A stretch of DNA of 64,000 nt from Trichosporon coremiiforme (GCA_039545355.1 BCJJ01000024.1:434001-498000); one strand, 5' to 3'; shown: positions 12,601-22,729, numbered from the stretch's first letter. Numbers and translations: made by a program. Notes: generated from the letters alone by a model not told the origin.

Positions 12601-12694
12601 CAAGTGGGCCACGCGCACTTTCGGCCTCGAAGAGGACTCGGTGCCCCCGCTCTCGGACGAGGAGCTCGTCGAGGACGTCCTCAAGAAGGAATAG
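9662..12694 (+). CDS. ECA1: SERCA-type P2A calcium-transporting ATPase
   Basis: Pumps cytosolic calcium into the ER at the cost of ATP. A single 1010-residue exon, the usual SERCA length. The phosphorylated Asp is in DKTGTLTTN (about residue 352). PEGL in M4 (Glu about 310), TGES in the actuator domain and [13 protein letters not shown] (about 700) are all present. Calcium-site residues of the animal pump are matched: [10 protein letters not shown] in M5, [15 protein letters not shown] in M6 and [18 protein letters not shown] in M8. This sets it apart from PMR1-type (P2A secretory pathway) and PMC1-type pumps. The Cryptococcus orthologue is called Eca1. I start at the ATG at 9662 (MLDKAWTQ) because the frame's earlier start would be a TTG. 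It is the only sizeable gene here without introns. Confidence 0.96.
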   Translation: MLDKAWTQSPNDVLVHFGTDATSGLTDEQVVQHRNIYGANKLQESEPTSLIALVLAQFEDQLVLILLGSAVVSFVLALFEDTSGNWLTAFVEPLVILLILIANAVVGVVQESNAEKAIDALKEYSPDEANVYRNGRLVKIPAADLVPGDIISVHVGDRIPADCRIISFSSSSFRVDQAMLTGESMSVPKTDAIVKDEGAVKQDMTNILFAGTTVVNGAAKAVVVLTGEKTALGAIHSSIADKDDEEEKTPLKRQLDEFGDQLAKVISVICVLVWLVNYRNFSDPTHHGWVKGSIYYLKIAVALAVAAIPEGLAAVITACLALGTKKMAKQGAIVRHLPSVETLGCTNVICSDKTGTLTTNQMSVARFLTVDSDGVAEFQVGGTTYAPTGSVSTMSGEYAPKELVRTAPVDKLVEICSICNDAKVNYHDESNTYTNVGEPTEAAMRVLVEKLGSDQDAFNATLDAMTPAQRAMAVNDHFESRIERLLTFEFTRDRKSMSVLTSNNGKVSLLVKGAPESILERCTSVITPNGVKPLSAGVKAQIDQKQQEYGAQGLRTLALAYVEEDDTDISHYKSESSDDYVRFEQNMTFVGLVGMLDPPRPGVRDAIESCRKAGIRTIVITGDNKSTAETICRQIGVFGSDEDLRGKSFTGREFDALSPQAKLDAIQHASLFSRTEPTHKSQLVDLLQSQGLIVAMTGDGVNDAPALKRADIGIAMGSGTDVAKLASDMVLTTNNFTTIEGAVKEGRNIYNNTKQFIRYLISSNIGEVFSIFLTVLLGLPEGLIPIQLLLVNLSTDAAPAMALGFNKPDHHIMTSPPRRANAPLITKWLFLRYLIVGLYVGLATVGGYVWWFTSYADGPKISWHELTHFHSSVTRFNGEKLFLPNTFPQKSGSTMSLTILVVIEMLNACNALSENESLLTLPVWTNPYLVLAIAGSMIGHCIILYTPFLADLFQVVPLNWAEWKTVLALSLPVIPIDEALKWATRTFGLEEDSVPPLSDEELVEDVLKKE

Positions 12695-13417
12695 AGAAAT
12701 AGATAGCATTCATTTGGTTATGCATTGGTGATTTGGCCTGAGCTGCAATCGTGATGTGCTTGAGGCAAAGCCGTTGCGCCCTTCTGCGAGAGTGACACCT
12801 CATTCGCGGTTAATTTTAGTTCACCACCTATCACTCGCCTCATGCTCCAAAGTTATCATAAATAGCTGCATGAAAGTCTACAGATGTCTCCCGTGAAAGG
12901 ACCAGGTAGGGCACCGAAATAAGCCCTACCCGGTGAGTAAGGGGCGACGTCCTCTCCCGTAGAAGAGGGGCCAGGGTACTCTTGGGTGCATGAAAATCGC
13001 TAGCGATGTAGGGTACATTTCGCTCGCAGAGTGTTGAGCCCCGTGCAAATTTCAGAGACTGAAATTGCGGCAGAAGGTAGAGTAGATGGAGAAGGGAAGA
13101 AAGGGGTGCTGTGTCAGTAGTTTCAAGCTCACCAGAACAAAGCGTTAGTATCGTAAGGCTGCTGGTAGTCGTAAATCGAACACGTTTGCATTGAACGTGT
13201 CCGACGCCTGTGAAGTACCCGCCTCGTGAATGCGCCGAAGCTGCAAAGGGGTAGCAAAATAACGCCGGTGCCAATGAAGGCATCGCTCTACGCTCCAGCC
13301 TCGCGCAGACACCGGGATGAGGATGCCCATACTCGGCCAGAGCGGTGAAAGGAGGAAGAAGTTGAGGGAAGTTCGGTCGGTTTGGGATCGTTGATGAATG
13401 CATGAGTTTGTACACAA
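12695..13417. other. Convergent intergenic region
   Basis: 723 bp between the 3' ends of the ATPase and Rpt3. It holds both 3' UTRs; the ATPase side is AT-richer right after its stop. A minus frame at 12840-13448 overlaps the Rpt3 end and shows no protein-like features. Nothing else is seen. Confidence 0.5.
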
Positions 13418-15271
13418 TTACCGGTCTGAACGTCAGCTTTGGTCCCATGCAGGCTGAGGCAGGTTACTCACAGAATTCGAGCCTGTCTTCTGACTTCTTG
13501 ACGGTGCTCTGTGAGAAAGTCAGTAACTGAAGTGCGGCAGACATTTTATATGGGTGGTTCTGAAATCTCGCACCGCGCTCGCACTGCGGGAATACCAAAC
13601 GCCGCCCAGTGGCACCACCCACCTTCCAAGCCTCCTCGAAGTCAATCGGCAGGATGACATAACGGTTCTTGCGCACAGCTGAGGGATAGTCAGTACTCAT
13701 TCTGCGGTTGCGGTTGCATGCATACCTTGGAGACCGGCAGCCTGACAGATGGAAGCAATCTCCGCGGAGGAGAGCTTGTCTGGCCGCGAAACGTCTGTTT
13801 GTCAGCTTGATCCCTTATGACGTTCTCAGGGCCGGAAACTCACAGTCCTCGAGGTCAACGTCGGGGCTGAGGTTCATCTTCGAGGTGACAGTCTGGAAGA
13901 TGAGACGTCGCTCACGACGAGATGGGTTGGGGAACTCGATCTTTCGGTCGAGACGGCCGGGACGGAGGAGCGCGGGGTCGAGCGTGTCCTGACGGTTGGT
14001 CGCCATGATGACCTGTTGCGTTAGCTTTCGGTCCATCCGAAGTTCAGCGTACCTTGACGGTAGTCTGCTGGTCGAAACCATCCATCTGGTTGAGGAGCTC
14101 GAGAAGAATACGCTGGACCTCACGGTCCGAACCAGTCTGCGCGTCGAAACGCTTGGTGGCAATAGCGTCAACCTCGTCGATGAAGATAATACAGGGCGAG
14201 TTCTCGCGCGCCAGACGGAACACATCTCTAACCATACGGGGACCCTGGTCGTCAGCTTAGCTCAAGTCATACAAGCGGCGAAGACACGTACCTCTCCGAG
14301 ATACTTCTGCACGAATTCCGATCCAACAACACGAATGAACGACGCGGTAGTGGCGTTGGCCACAGCCTTGACCAGCATCGTCTTTCCAGTACCTGGTTGT
14401 CAGCTGGGCACCGCTCTTGTGTAAGCGCAACATACCGGGAGGGCCGTAGAGCAGCACGCCGCGAGGAGGGTCGATACCGATCTTCCTGTACAGATCCATC
14501 TGTAGTTGTTAGCCCTGTTCAACACCACGGCATAGCTGCACCCCCTGCCGCAAAGTACCCACCTGCACAAGAGGAAGCTCGACAGCCTCCCTGATCTCCT
14601 GCTTCTGCTGGTCCAGTCCACCAACGTCCGAGTATTTCACATCCGGCCGCTCATCAGCGCCAAGCATGGCGATACTTGAGTCGGCCTCGGGTGGCAGGAT
14701 ATCGACAAGCGCATTAGAGTGACGATGCAGAGCCACACTGCTCGAGGGCTTGAGGAGTTCACGGTCAAGAGTCGAGAGGATGCGCACGACGTAGTTGGAA
14801 CCTGCGCGTTAGAGGGTGTGTGACTCAGCAACTCACCAGTAGTGGATCCGACAATACCACGGCGCTCGTCGACCGCCTCCAGGAACTGGCCGATAACAAG
14901 GGGAACAGACTGAATGCGCTTGACCTCCTCCTGGGCACGAAGAAGCTCCTGCCTCAAGTTCTTGGTCTCGTCGCGGATGTAGTCCTGTTGGGTCAGTTCT
15001 GAGTCTCTGCAACAGCTAGGTAGCAAGCGACGTGTGACCGGGCCGTCAGACGTCATGGGAGCTACTCACCTCCTGGAGCTGAAGGAACTCGCGGTGAGCC
15101 TCGAGCTTGCGCCAGGTGGTGTACAGCTCGTCATCACTGGCCGGCAGCGAGGCGTACAGCGCCTGCTTGTCGCTAAGCTGGGCGGCAAGGGTGGGGTCCT
15201 GCTCTTGTCAGCTTGTGATGAGCCTGCTTGAAGCCTACCTCGAGCTTGAGGTCAATTCCGATCTCCTCCAT
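13418..15271 (-). CDS. RPT3: 26S proteasome regulatory ATPase Rpt3
   Basis: One of six AAA ATPases in the base of the 19S particle; it unfolds substrates and gates the 20S core. Twelve exons: 15271-15239, 15198-15070, 14984-14837, 14801-14563, 14499-14436, 14392-14292, 14244-14053, 14012-13844, 13794-13726, 13678-13623, 13508-13472 and 13425-13418; 1245 nt, 414 residues, in frame. A coiled coil ([17 protein letters not shown]) precedes the OB domain. Walker A GPPGTGKT is split by an intron; Walker B is IIFIDEVD; the second region of homology is [39 protein letters not shown] marks the family. The last exon is only 8 nt and ends the protein in EFYR, an HbYX tail that docks into the alpha ring. 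Introns are 35-114 nt. It is divergent from ELF1. Confidence 0.95.
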
Positions 15272-15548
15272 ACTGAAGGATGTCCGATGTGCGGTTGGGA
15301 GAAGGAGTCTAGATGTGGAAGGGGAAGGAAGGGACCGATGATGACAGAGGCAGCGAGTGAGTGGGAGGCGGGGGACGACAACGCGCATGCTTTGCGGGCA
15401 CGATTCAGACTCCGTCATACCACGTGGCGCGAACCCGGGGTAGGGCGCCAGATTCAAGATTGGGAGAGACTTAGCTTGAATCTGGCCACCGGTGTCCTCC
15501 CTTTTCACCACCTTCAACTGCATACAGCAAGCACAACAAAGCACAACA
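15272..15548. promoter_or_regulatory. Shared divergent promoter of RPT3 and ELF1
   Basis: 277 bp separate the two start codons. Fungal proteasome genes are often controlled by an Rpn4-type element; I looked for GGTGGCAAA or its reverse and found only a weak fit (CTGGCCACCGG near 15480), so I do not claim one. Confidence 0.4.
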
Positions 15549-16220
15549 ATGGGAAAGCGCAAGTCTTCGAAGAAGCCCGTCGTGAAGAGGCAGAACGAGC
15601 CGCTGTGTGAGTTGCAGTGGCTGGCAGCTGAAGACGTGTTAGCTGACGAGCAGCCACGGTGTTCAAGTGTCTCTTCTGCCATCACGAGAAGTCGGTCCTC
15701 GTCAAGATGTAAGGCGCCGATGTCGGTATTCCCTAACAAAGCAGCAACAAGCAGTCCATGTTCGGCTCGCTGAATTGCAAGGTAAGCTCACTCCACACAG
15801 CGACAGCTAACCTCAGACTTGTGGACAGAAGTTCACGACTCCGATCAACAGTGGGCCCTCCTTGCCGATCATCGCTGACCATAGACCTCTCCGTTGCCGT
15901 GGACGTGTACTGCGAGTGAGTCTTCTGCTCCCTTCCTCCTTTCCCTCGCATCCATCTGCCAGATTAGCTGACAAAGCAGCTGGGTCGACGCCTGTGACGA
16001 GATCAACCAAAAAGCGAAGCCGAAGCCTAAGGCCGTGCGCCAGCGCAGCCCGGAGCCGGCGCCGCGCTTCACCGAAAACGAGGATGAGGATGAGGACGAG
16101 CCTCCCCGGCGCAAGATCTCGAGCCGCGACTATGACTCGGACTCGGACGACGAGGATGATCGCCGGGCGCGCAAGGTCGCGCGCCGTGCGTACGACGACG
16201 ACGATGAGGATGACGACTAA
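15549..16220 (+). CDS. ELF1: Transcription elongation factor Elf1 (zinc ribbon)
   Basis: Elf1 binds elongating RNA polymerase II and helps it through nucleosomes. Exons 15549-15606, 15654-15708, 15745-15781, 15817-15850, 15885-15915 and 15980-16220; 456 nt, 151 residues, in frame. The basic N-terminus MGKRKSSKKPVVKR is followed by the zinc ribbon: CLFCHHEKSV, then LNCKTCGQKF, four cysteines in two CxxC pairs. The conserved tail VDVYCDWVDACDEIN follows. The C-terminal half is strongly acidic with Asp/Glu runs and basic patches, as in budding yeast but longer than in animals. Introns are 34-64 nt; five introns within about 430 bp make this the most fragmented small gene here. Confidence 0.93.
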
Positions 16221-16390
16221 ACCCGCTGCGCAGCAGCGTGTGTGCGCGAGTGCACGTCTGCGATCCGCGAACGTAAGCCAAGCCAACTGTGATGTTTGTT
16301 TCTTGCAGCCCTTATTAGAGTGTATTGTATGCATTGATAGGTCATGAGGTTCGTTATGGTGTTACAACAGGCTACACATCTACCCTTCCG

Positions 16391-17456
16391 CTACTCTGCT
16401 GCTGGCTCCGATTTCGGCTTCATCCCCAGCACTGCGAAGAGGTTCTTCTGCGTCTGTCAGTCAGCTTACAACCCTACGGTCAGCTCACCGGATCCTCGAC
16501 AGAGGAGTACCCCGCCTCACTCAGCCTCTTGCCCTGGGCCACACTGTCCAGAATCCCTGCCTCGTCAGCTCACTGAAAGACCAAGGGAGCTCACAATCAA
16601 CCTTGACTGCGCGCGTGCGCTGCGCCGCGCCCCGCGACCCCTGCCCGTTGATGTACTTCTGCGACTTGGTGCCGGACAGCCGCTCAGCGACGACATGCGT
16701 GCATCGCGAAGTCTGGTGCGGGACGTACCGCCCCCCATTGGCGGTGATCATATTCTGCACCTGCAAGTTGGACGCACGAGGACCAGTCGGGCCGTTGATC
16801 GCGATGATGCAGCCGGCTGCCATTAGCTATCGTTCCACCCCCAGCTCACCGAAAATGTCTGTTTCCTGCTCGTTAGTAAGAACTCCCGCCAGCAATCGCG
16901 GACGTGAAAGTATTGAAGTGTAAGGTAAAGGGAAACTCACTTTCATCCTCGCCGCATCCTCGACATTCTTGGTCCGCACGTCCCAGTATGTCATCTCGCG
17001 ACCTCCATTCTGTCGCGCAGCTTCTGCGAGTCCCACAGCCCGCGCTTGCGTGTAGAACCCCCTGTCGCCGCCGCGCTGCTGGTGTCCTGTAGAGCACGAA
17101 TGCACATGTCGTGTGCGCGCGAACGCCTCGCTGTGCGTGATGGGATTGGACTGTTTGCCCAAGCTGTTCAGCTGGTTGTTAGCTGAGCTCATGCCAGTGG
17201 ATCAGCTCAACGAGGGAGTACCCACCATGCGCTGCGTCTCGCGTGATCGCGTCACGGAGACTTCCCTCCTCCGCTTCGCGCGAGTGTCAGGCTTGGACTC
17301 GGGTTTCGAGTCAATGTTGTCCGGCTTCCGCCTCTTCGTGTCGTCCTCGCTGAGCGCGGCCAGGATCGCCCGCCGGCGCTTCGCAGCTGGTTCCTCTGGC
17401 GAGCTGTCCAGCACCTGTATGACTTCCGGGGATGATGGCGGCGGCGTCGCGGCCAT
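16391..17456 (-). CDS. Small BRCT-domain protein, Rev1-N-terminus-like
   Basis: Exons 17456-17226, 17171-16941, 16865-16850, 16816-16595, 16556-16489 and 16453-16391; 831 nt, 276 residues, in frame. The third exon is 16 nt. The N-terminus is charged with SSPEEPAAKRRR, a likely nuclear signal. One C-terminal BRCT domain (about residues 160-255) shows INGPTGPRASNLQ, ITANGGRYV, CTHVVAERLS and VKVDWILDSVAQGKRLSEAGY, a pattern close to the BRCT of the translesion polymerase Rev1. No polymerase follows: the frame stops 20 residues after the domain. The region before BRCT (GGDRGFYTQARAVGLAEAA) is not recognised. BRCT modules usually bind phosphoproteins in DNA damage responses, so a repair role is an inference. 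The gene is convergent with ELF1, 170 bp apart. Confidence 0.82.
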
Positions 17457-17589
17457 TGTTTGTTACGAGGAAGGTTGTCAGCAGCCCGAATTATTGACAT
17501 CCAGCTGAGGTGTACAGTCTCGCACGTGGTGTCCCTGACGATCTCATCTTACATTCCGCGACCGCGCGACCCTCGCGAGTCGCGACCAG

Positions 17590-17657
17590 ATAGTCCAACA
17601 CGTCCGATAGTCCAACACGTCCGATAGTCCAACACGTCCGATAGTCCAACACGTCCG
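17590..17657. repeat. Four perfect copies of a 17-bp tandem repeat
   Basis: The unit ATAGTCCAACACGTCCG is repeated four times without a mismatch at 17590-17606, 17607-17623, 17624-17640 and 17641-17657. It sits in the 273 bp between the BRCT gene start and the end of the tail-anchored gene, so it could be promoter or 3' UTR sequence. Confidence 0.95.
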
Positions 17658-17729
17658 ATGGATGATCGCAGAGTGCTGCAGTCGTCACAAATGTGTATGG
17701 CACGGAAATTTACAACATTACTAAGGTAT

Positions 17730-20700
17730 CTATGCTTGGGTATCCCCGACGTAATAGAAGAAGCCGACCATGGCGATCACGGCGACTATAACCGCCCAAC
17801 CCAGCCAGCCAGCGCTCATGATGCGGCGGCCAAGGTTGTACGTTCTGATGAGGTAGCTTAAGAAGGACATGACGGTGCGCGCGCCCGCATCGATCGCGAC
17901 GTCCTGGAACCGCCAGGTCCACAGGCGAGGCTTGATACCTCCCTTGATCTTGAGCTGCACGTTGGCCCTCTCGTCCTTCAAACCCTGGATCACGTCCAAC
18001 TGGTTCTTGACCCAGTTACGAATGATGTCCTTCTGGTGGATCAACTGGTTCACCGTGTCAACCATCTGTTGCAGAGATTCCCTCGCCACCTTCCGCTCTT
18101 TTCCCATCTCTGCCGTAACTGCCTCTGCCTTCGTGCATGATAACTCGAGGCGTCTGATCGGGTCCACAGGACTGCACAGTACAGGGTCGACGACGGAGCG
18201 CTTGGGCCATGCCGCTTGTAACCCCATCGCGAACACGGGGAGGTTGTTCGGCGGGAGCGTGCCCTGGCGCCGTGGACGGAATGGATGGCGGTAGCCAGTT
18301 TCGGAATCCGATCGTAATGGGTACAACTCGTCCGCGGTCTCGTCCTCGTCATCCTCGTCATCGAGGGGAGACGCATTCGGGGTCACGGGCAGGTTGTCGA
18401 ATCGGACGTCAACGTCGGCGGCGGACGCAAACATGGCTGTGACTTGGCCGAGCTGCGCGAGGTAGTGTGTAACGCTCGTCTCCATCTGCTCTTGGCTGTC
18501 GTCGAGTTGGAGGAGCCGCTGTTTTGCCATTTTCAACTCGTCATCTTTCTGCACATACAGCGCCTCGTCAAGCTCAACCAGGCGCTTCTCAGCTTCCTGC
18601 TCCACCACGGTAGGACGGCGCTTCATGTTGCGCTCCCTAGCCTCACGTTCACGCTTCAGGGTCTGTTCGAGATCTCGCTGCTCCTGGTAAATCCGGTCAC
18701 CATCCTCGGTGCTGTTCGGTCGAGCCCATTCCTCAACTCGTCGCTGACCTCTGGCGATCAACTTGCGGAAATGGTGGTGCTCATCCTCAGACGTCCCGGT
18801 TGTAGCGTTGTTGTCGTTGGTGGAGCGCATGTTGCCGATTCTGTTCCGAATGCGATCCCTAGTTCTGTCGCTACGAAGATTGTTGTGCGCAAGCGACTGG
18901 GACCGGTTGTGACCCTTGGAGGACAAGGCCGGCGATTCGGAGGCGAGCCGCTTCGAACCAAAGTCGTCCGGTGCATCCACAGCTGACGATAATTTCGCCA
19001 AGGCCGAGTTTCCGAAATGTTTAGGTAGAGCCCGAAGTGCTTGAAGCGTACTCGGTTGCGCTGCGCCAGACATGCTCTGCGCATGGCGGTGACGCTGATG
19101 CTGTTGGTTCTGATGCGGCGGTGCGTGTTGATGCGCCCCGTGATCAACAGATCCGCCTCGTGAGCGATTGGGTGTGGGAGGCTGAGTGAGGTCCTCTTGT
19201 GACATGTAGTTATTGTCGGGACCAAGGATGAGCGAGCTGCTAGATGGCGGCGGCGGCTCAGAAGTCAAGGTGGGGATGTATGGCAGATCCCTGCCACGGT
19301 CATCTGAACCAAACGAGGGTCGATGTGAGCGGCCGTCGTGACTTTGGCTCGACTTTACAGACGTTGAGAGGTTCGCAGATCGAGTACCTTCATCGTGCTT
19401 GGGCTCCTCAACCGGCTGAGCAGGCGGGATGAAAAAGTCGACACGGCCGCCGCAGGCATTGTACGCCACAACGTCGTTTAATGAGTAGTACCAGCCTGGC
19501 GCTACGCGAGCCTCCTCCTCCGCAAGGCCTCCAGAGGGCCTGGGACTGAGAGCTCTGTTATACGAGGAGCTGAAGCTATTGCGGCTAATGTGGCCGGGTC
19601 GCGACGGCGATGCCGATGTCCCCACGGAGGGCGGCTTCAAGTTGTCGGTTTCCCACTTGGCGCGCGCCTCCTTTTGCTCGTTGTTCCGCTTCTTCCACCT
19701 CAGCACGGCCAGCGGGTTCATCTTGGGCGGGTTCTCGATGCCATCGTAGATCAGGCTGTAGTAGGCGTCAAGGTGCGTCGACACTTTCTGAGCTCGCCGC
19801 GCGGCGGCTGGATGAGCGTGGATCTGCATCAAGGCTTTGTAGCGACGCTCTAGAAAGTTGTCAGCAGCCACTGGGACAATAGGCTTACCTTGTGCGAGCT
19901 CCTCTTCGCGACGCTGCTGCTCAGCTCGGCGCATTTGTTCCTCTGGATCGAGTCGACGTTGAACGGCGGCCGCTTCAAACTGCTGGGGGAGATCTCTGGG
20001 GGACGGGCCAGGTGATGCTGCGGGCGGTGGTCGCACAGAAGCGGGCGGCGAAGATGGGATTTTAACCTTCTTGCGCAATCCAAAGAAGCTGCTGATCCTG
20101 TTACGTTCCTTGGCGTGCGACGGCTTGACAGTCCGTGTCGTCTCAGACACGCCTTCTTCGGCACTCGCAAGTAATGGAGCAGCGGGTCGGTCGGGTTGCT
20201 GCTGAACCTCGTCGGCTTCCGGGACTATATAGACACTGTTGTCCTGCTCCTCCTCCTCCTCCCTGCACTCATCAATGTTGTCGTCGCTCTGCAGCTGTGA
20301 GCTCGGCGCCTGCGGTATGCCGTCGCTGTCGACAGAGGTGGACGCAGAGACAGTGCGGTGCCTTGGGCCGGCGAAGCGACCAGGTCCGTGGGGGCCAAAT
20401 GTCGACGGGCCCATGAAGCTTGAAGCAGTTGATGGCGCCCTGGGGCGACCGGGCCATTCTCCGTTCGTGAGAGCTGGCGGTGCGGAGACAAGGAATGGCT
20501 TGGGAGGCGAGGTGACAACAGCGTCTTCGGGCGGTTCCGATTCGGATTCCTGTGCCGACTCTGGAGGCTCGTGCGCGGAAGGGAATACCGCTGGAATGCC
20601 TCGAGTAACCGGGGCAGGAGCCGGGGGCGACATGAGCTGCAAGGCGGAAGCGAGGTCCGCATTGCCAAGCAGATCTTGTAGCTGATCCGGGGACAGAATT

Positions 20701-21845
20701 TGCTGTTGAGGAGATAAGCCCAAGCCAAGACTGGCGGTGAGAGGATTGCTCTGATGGGAGAGCCGTTTGCTGCGCCGCTTCTCGGTGTTACTCGTAGCCG
20801 ATGACCGTTCTCGCTCCGGCTCCTCCTGAACGGCGGCCTGGACGCCTCGAAGAGAGCCAGACCTTGCATCTCTCAGCGTAGGACCGTCGATGCGAGGGGC
20901 GAAAGCACCGCCGTCCAGACGAGGGGACGAACCGGATCCTGCGCCCCGAGTCGACATTGGAGAGCCGAGGCCAACGCCCGCTGATGCCCGCAACCGCGAC
21001 TGCCGACGAGGAGTAGGCGGGGCCGACTGGTCAACCAACGCTGGCGAGATCAAGCTTTGCGCCCGTCGACGGCCACTTGAGGATGCGAGTTGTTGATGAG
21101 GCAGACTCAAAGTTCCCCCAAGAGCGCGAGAGTTTTGCGGCGGGCTAGGGACGTACGAGCCATGTCCGTGGGCAGCGTGGGCTGAGCTGGCAGTGGAGTT
21201 GGATCGTGTCGGCGTAATTGTTAGCCTACGGGTTGGTGACCGTGCGCCGGTGCCTAGAGCTTGGGCTGGATCATCCTCGTCTGTGCTTGACTCGTACCCG
21301 CCCGTCACAAGGGTCGGTCGTCTACCGTACTGCAGAGACGTATGACGGCGGGGCTGAATAGGGGCAAGGGTAGAGGGTCGATTCCGGTCAGAAGTGGTAG
21401 AACGACGAGCCGGTGTCGTATTCGAAGGGAAGCCCTCGTTTCTCGCCAAAGGTGACCCAGACGGCGAGCCTCCCAACCGGGTCACCGGGTCCCGTCGTGA
21501 CGGGATCGTCGGAGACGACGAAGTCGACGGTCTCCCGCTGGCCGGAGGACTGAATTTGGATTCCAATGGAGAGGACTGGGGTGTGGACTCGCGAGTGGAG
21601 GTCTCGCGCTGTTCATCGTACGGTTGGTTCAGGCGAGGAACAAAGATGTTGGGAGGTGCCCCCGAGGCATACTTCGGTCGAGGCGCCTTAAGCTCTGGGA
21701 ACTCTGGGGGACCGTCGCCATTGAAACTACCGCTCCCAGCGCCTGCCTGACCGTTTCCGTTGAGCTTTGCAAGGGTGGTGGCGTGTAAGGAAGCAACAGG
21801 CTCAGCGGCAGAGCCGTCCTGTGGTGGCCGCGCTGTGGAGAGCAT
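17730..21845 (-). CDS. Large Ser/Pro-rich tail-anchored coiled-coil protein
   Basis: Not assigned to a named family. The frame is open for 1371 codons from the ATG at 21845, but it very probably contains a 39-nt intron at 19850-19888 (GTAAGC, CTGAC, CTAG), which would give 1358 residues. About the first 600 residues are Ser/Pro-rich and probably disordered. A more ordered block follows (RRYKALMQIHAHPAAARRAQ, LDAYYSLIYDGIENPP, GWYYSLNDVVAYNACGGRV). Then come charged coiled coils in the last third (RDLEQTLKREREARERNMKR, KLVELDEALYVQKDDEL-like heptads). It ends with a single hydrophobic segment (GWAVIVAVIAMVGFFYYV) six residues from the C-terminus, the signature of a tail anchor in the ER or mitochondrial outer membrane. 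A membrane tether role is an inference. Confidence 0.85.
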   Translation of the reverse strand: MLSTARPPQDGSAAEPVASLHATTLAKLNGNGQAGAGSGSFNGDGPPEFPELKAPRPKYASGAPPNIFVPRLNQPYDEQRETSTRESTPQSSPLESKFSPPASGRPSTSSSPTIPSRRDPVTRLGGSPSGSPLARNEGFPSNTTPARRSTTSDRNRPSTLAPIQPRRHTSLQYGRRPTLVTGGYESSTDEDDPAQALGTGARSPTRRLTITPTRSNSTASSAHAAHGHGSYVPSPPQNSRALGGTLSLPHQQLASSSGRRRAQSLISPALVDQSAPPTPRRQSRLRASAGVGLGSPMSTRGAGSGSSPRLDGGAFAPRIDGPTLRDARSGSLRGVQAAVQEEPERERSSATSNTEKRRSKRLSHQSNPLTASLGLGLSPQQQILSPDQLQDLLGNADLASALQLMSPPAPAPVTRGIPAVFPSAHEPPESAQESESEPPEDAVVTSPPKPFLVSAPPALTNGEWPGRPRAPSTASSFMGPSTFGPHGPGRFAGPRHRTVSASTSVDSDGIPQAPSSQLQSDDNIDECREEEEEQDNSVYIVPEADEVQQQPDRPAAPLLASAEEGVSETTRTVKPSHAKERNRISSFFGLRKKVKIPSSPPASVRPPPAASPGPSPRDLPQQFEAAAVQRRLDPEEQMRRAEQQRREEELAQGKPIVPVAADNFLERRYKALMQIHAHPAAARRAQKVSTHLDAYYSLIYDGIENPPKMNPLAVLRWKKRNNEQKEARAKWETDNLKPPSVGTSASPSRPGHISRNSFSSSYNRALSPRPSGGLAEEEARVAPGWYYSLNDVVAYNACGGRVDFFIPPAQPVEEPKHDEGTRSANLSTSVKSSQSHDGRSHRPSFGSDDRGRDLPYIPTLTSEPPPPSSSSLILGPDNNYMSQEDLTQPPTPNRSRGGSVDHGAHQHAPPHQNQQHQRHRHAQSMSGAAQPSTLQALRALPKHFGNSALAKLSSAVDAPDDFGSKRLASESPALSSKGHNRSQSLAHNNLRSDRTRDRIRNRIGNMRSTNDNNATTGTSEDEHHHFRKLIARGQRRVEEWARPNSTEDGDRIYQEQRDLEQTLKREREARERNMKRRPTVVEQEAEKRLVELDEALYVQKDDELKMAKQRLLQLDDSQEQMETSVTHYLAQLGQVTAMFASAADVDVRFDNLPVTPNASPLDDEDDEDETADELYPLRSDSETGYRHPFRPRRQGTLPPNNLPVFAMGLQAAWPKRSVVDPVLCSPVDPIRRLELSCTKAEAVTAEMGKERKVARESLQQMVDTVNQLIHQKDIIRNWVKNQLDVIQGLKDERANVQLKIKGGIKPRLWTWRFQDVAIDAGARTVMSFLSYLIRTYNLGRRIMSAGWLGWAVIVAVIAMVGFFYYVGDTQA

Positions 21846-22729
21846 GTAGTGGGCGCCTGACGCCCGTGCGTCAGGCTCCAGTGTCGATGACTCGCCCAGT
21901 GTTGATTATAGCGGCTCCTAGGCCGTCGATGGACACACTGGCATCAAAGGCCAAAGAACTGGGCCGGGGTGAGGTGAGGAAGGAGTGTCGGGGACGCAGC
22001 AGGAGGGCGAGGGGCTCAGCCTTGGCGTTCTGAGATGAGTCGACTGTAGGAGATGGCCGAGAGATTGAATGGGGGAGTGAGTGTGTGATATGTGGTGTCG
22101 CTCGTGCGATAAATGATAGGTCGTGAAGGGTCGTCGCCGATGCTGAGCTGCAGTGTGTGGAGTCTTGACGAGGAAAGTTGCAATGGGTCGGTCAGAGGAT
22201 AGGGCGGGTCAGAGTTGAAGGAGTGGTATGCAGGTGTGTGTGGAGAGCGGCTGCATGATGCAGGCGGTTGACTGGGCGGCGCAGCGCGCAGGCGCACGCT
22301 CAGTCAAAGACAATCCGCGCCAGCCGCCAATCGGGCTAGGGTGCAGGGTAACCGATTGCTATTCAACACCTAATCGAGACATCGCGCCCGGGCTGTGCCG
22401 TCATTCATCTCATTAGATCCCATTAGACCCAACTGTAACCCTCATCTACCCGGTCGACCGGGGCTTCCCCGACCGCGTTAAGACCAGAGTGCCCCACGTA
22501 ACGCACAGCCTGGCGGGCTGTCGGGGCTGTCTGGACCCAGTCCTCATAGTCACGCCCGCCCATTCCCACCAACACGCGCAATGCGTGCGATCGCACTCTC
22601 CTGATATCCCGATCATTCAAAGCTGTGTGTATGTCTCAATGCCCCATGCATGCTTTGGCTAGTACAGATAAGAGTGGAAACTTGCGTGTCATGTCCTTGA
22701 TTACAGTCACGGCTTCTATACACTTCACT
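21846..22729. other. Intergenic between two minus genes
   Basis: 884 bp. It should contain the promoter of the tail-anchored gene (21846 onward) and the 3' UTR of the aldolase (just below 22730). Short frames on both strands are not protein-like. No RNA gene is seen. Confidence 0.45.

Noticed and set aside
12840..13448. 202-codon minus frame in the convergent gap
   Set aside because: It overlaps the spliced 3' end of RPT3 and lies in 3' UTR sequence; no protein-like pattern.
16569..16594. Read-through C-terminus of the BRCT frame
   Set aside because: It starts at GTGAGC; splicing the 38-nt intron restores the conserved VDWILDS helix.
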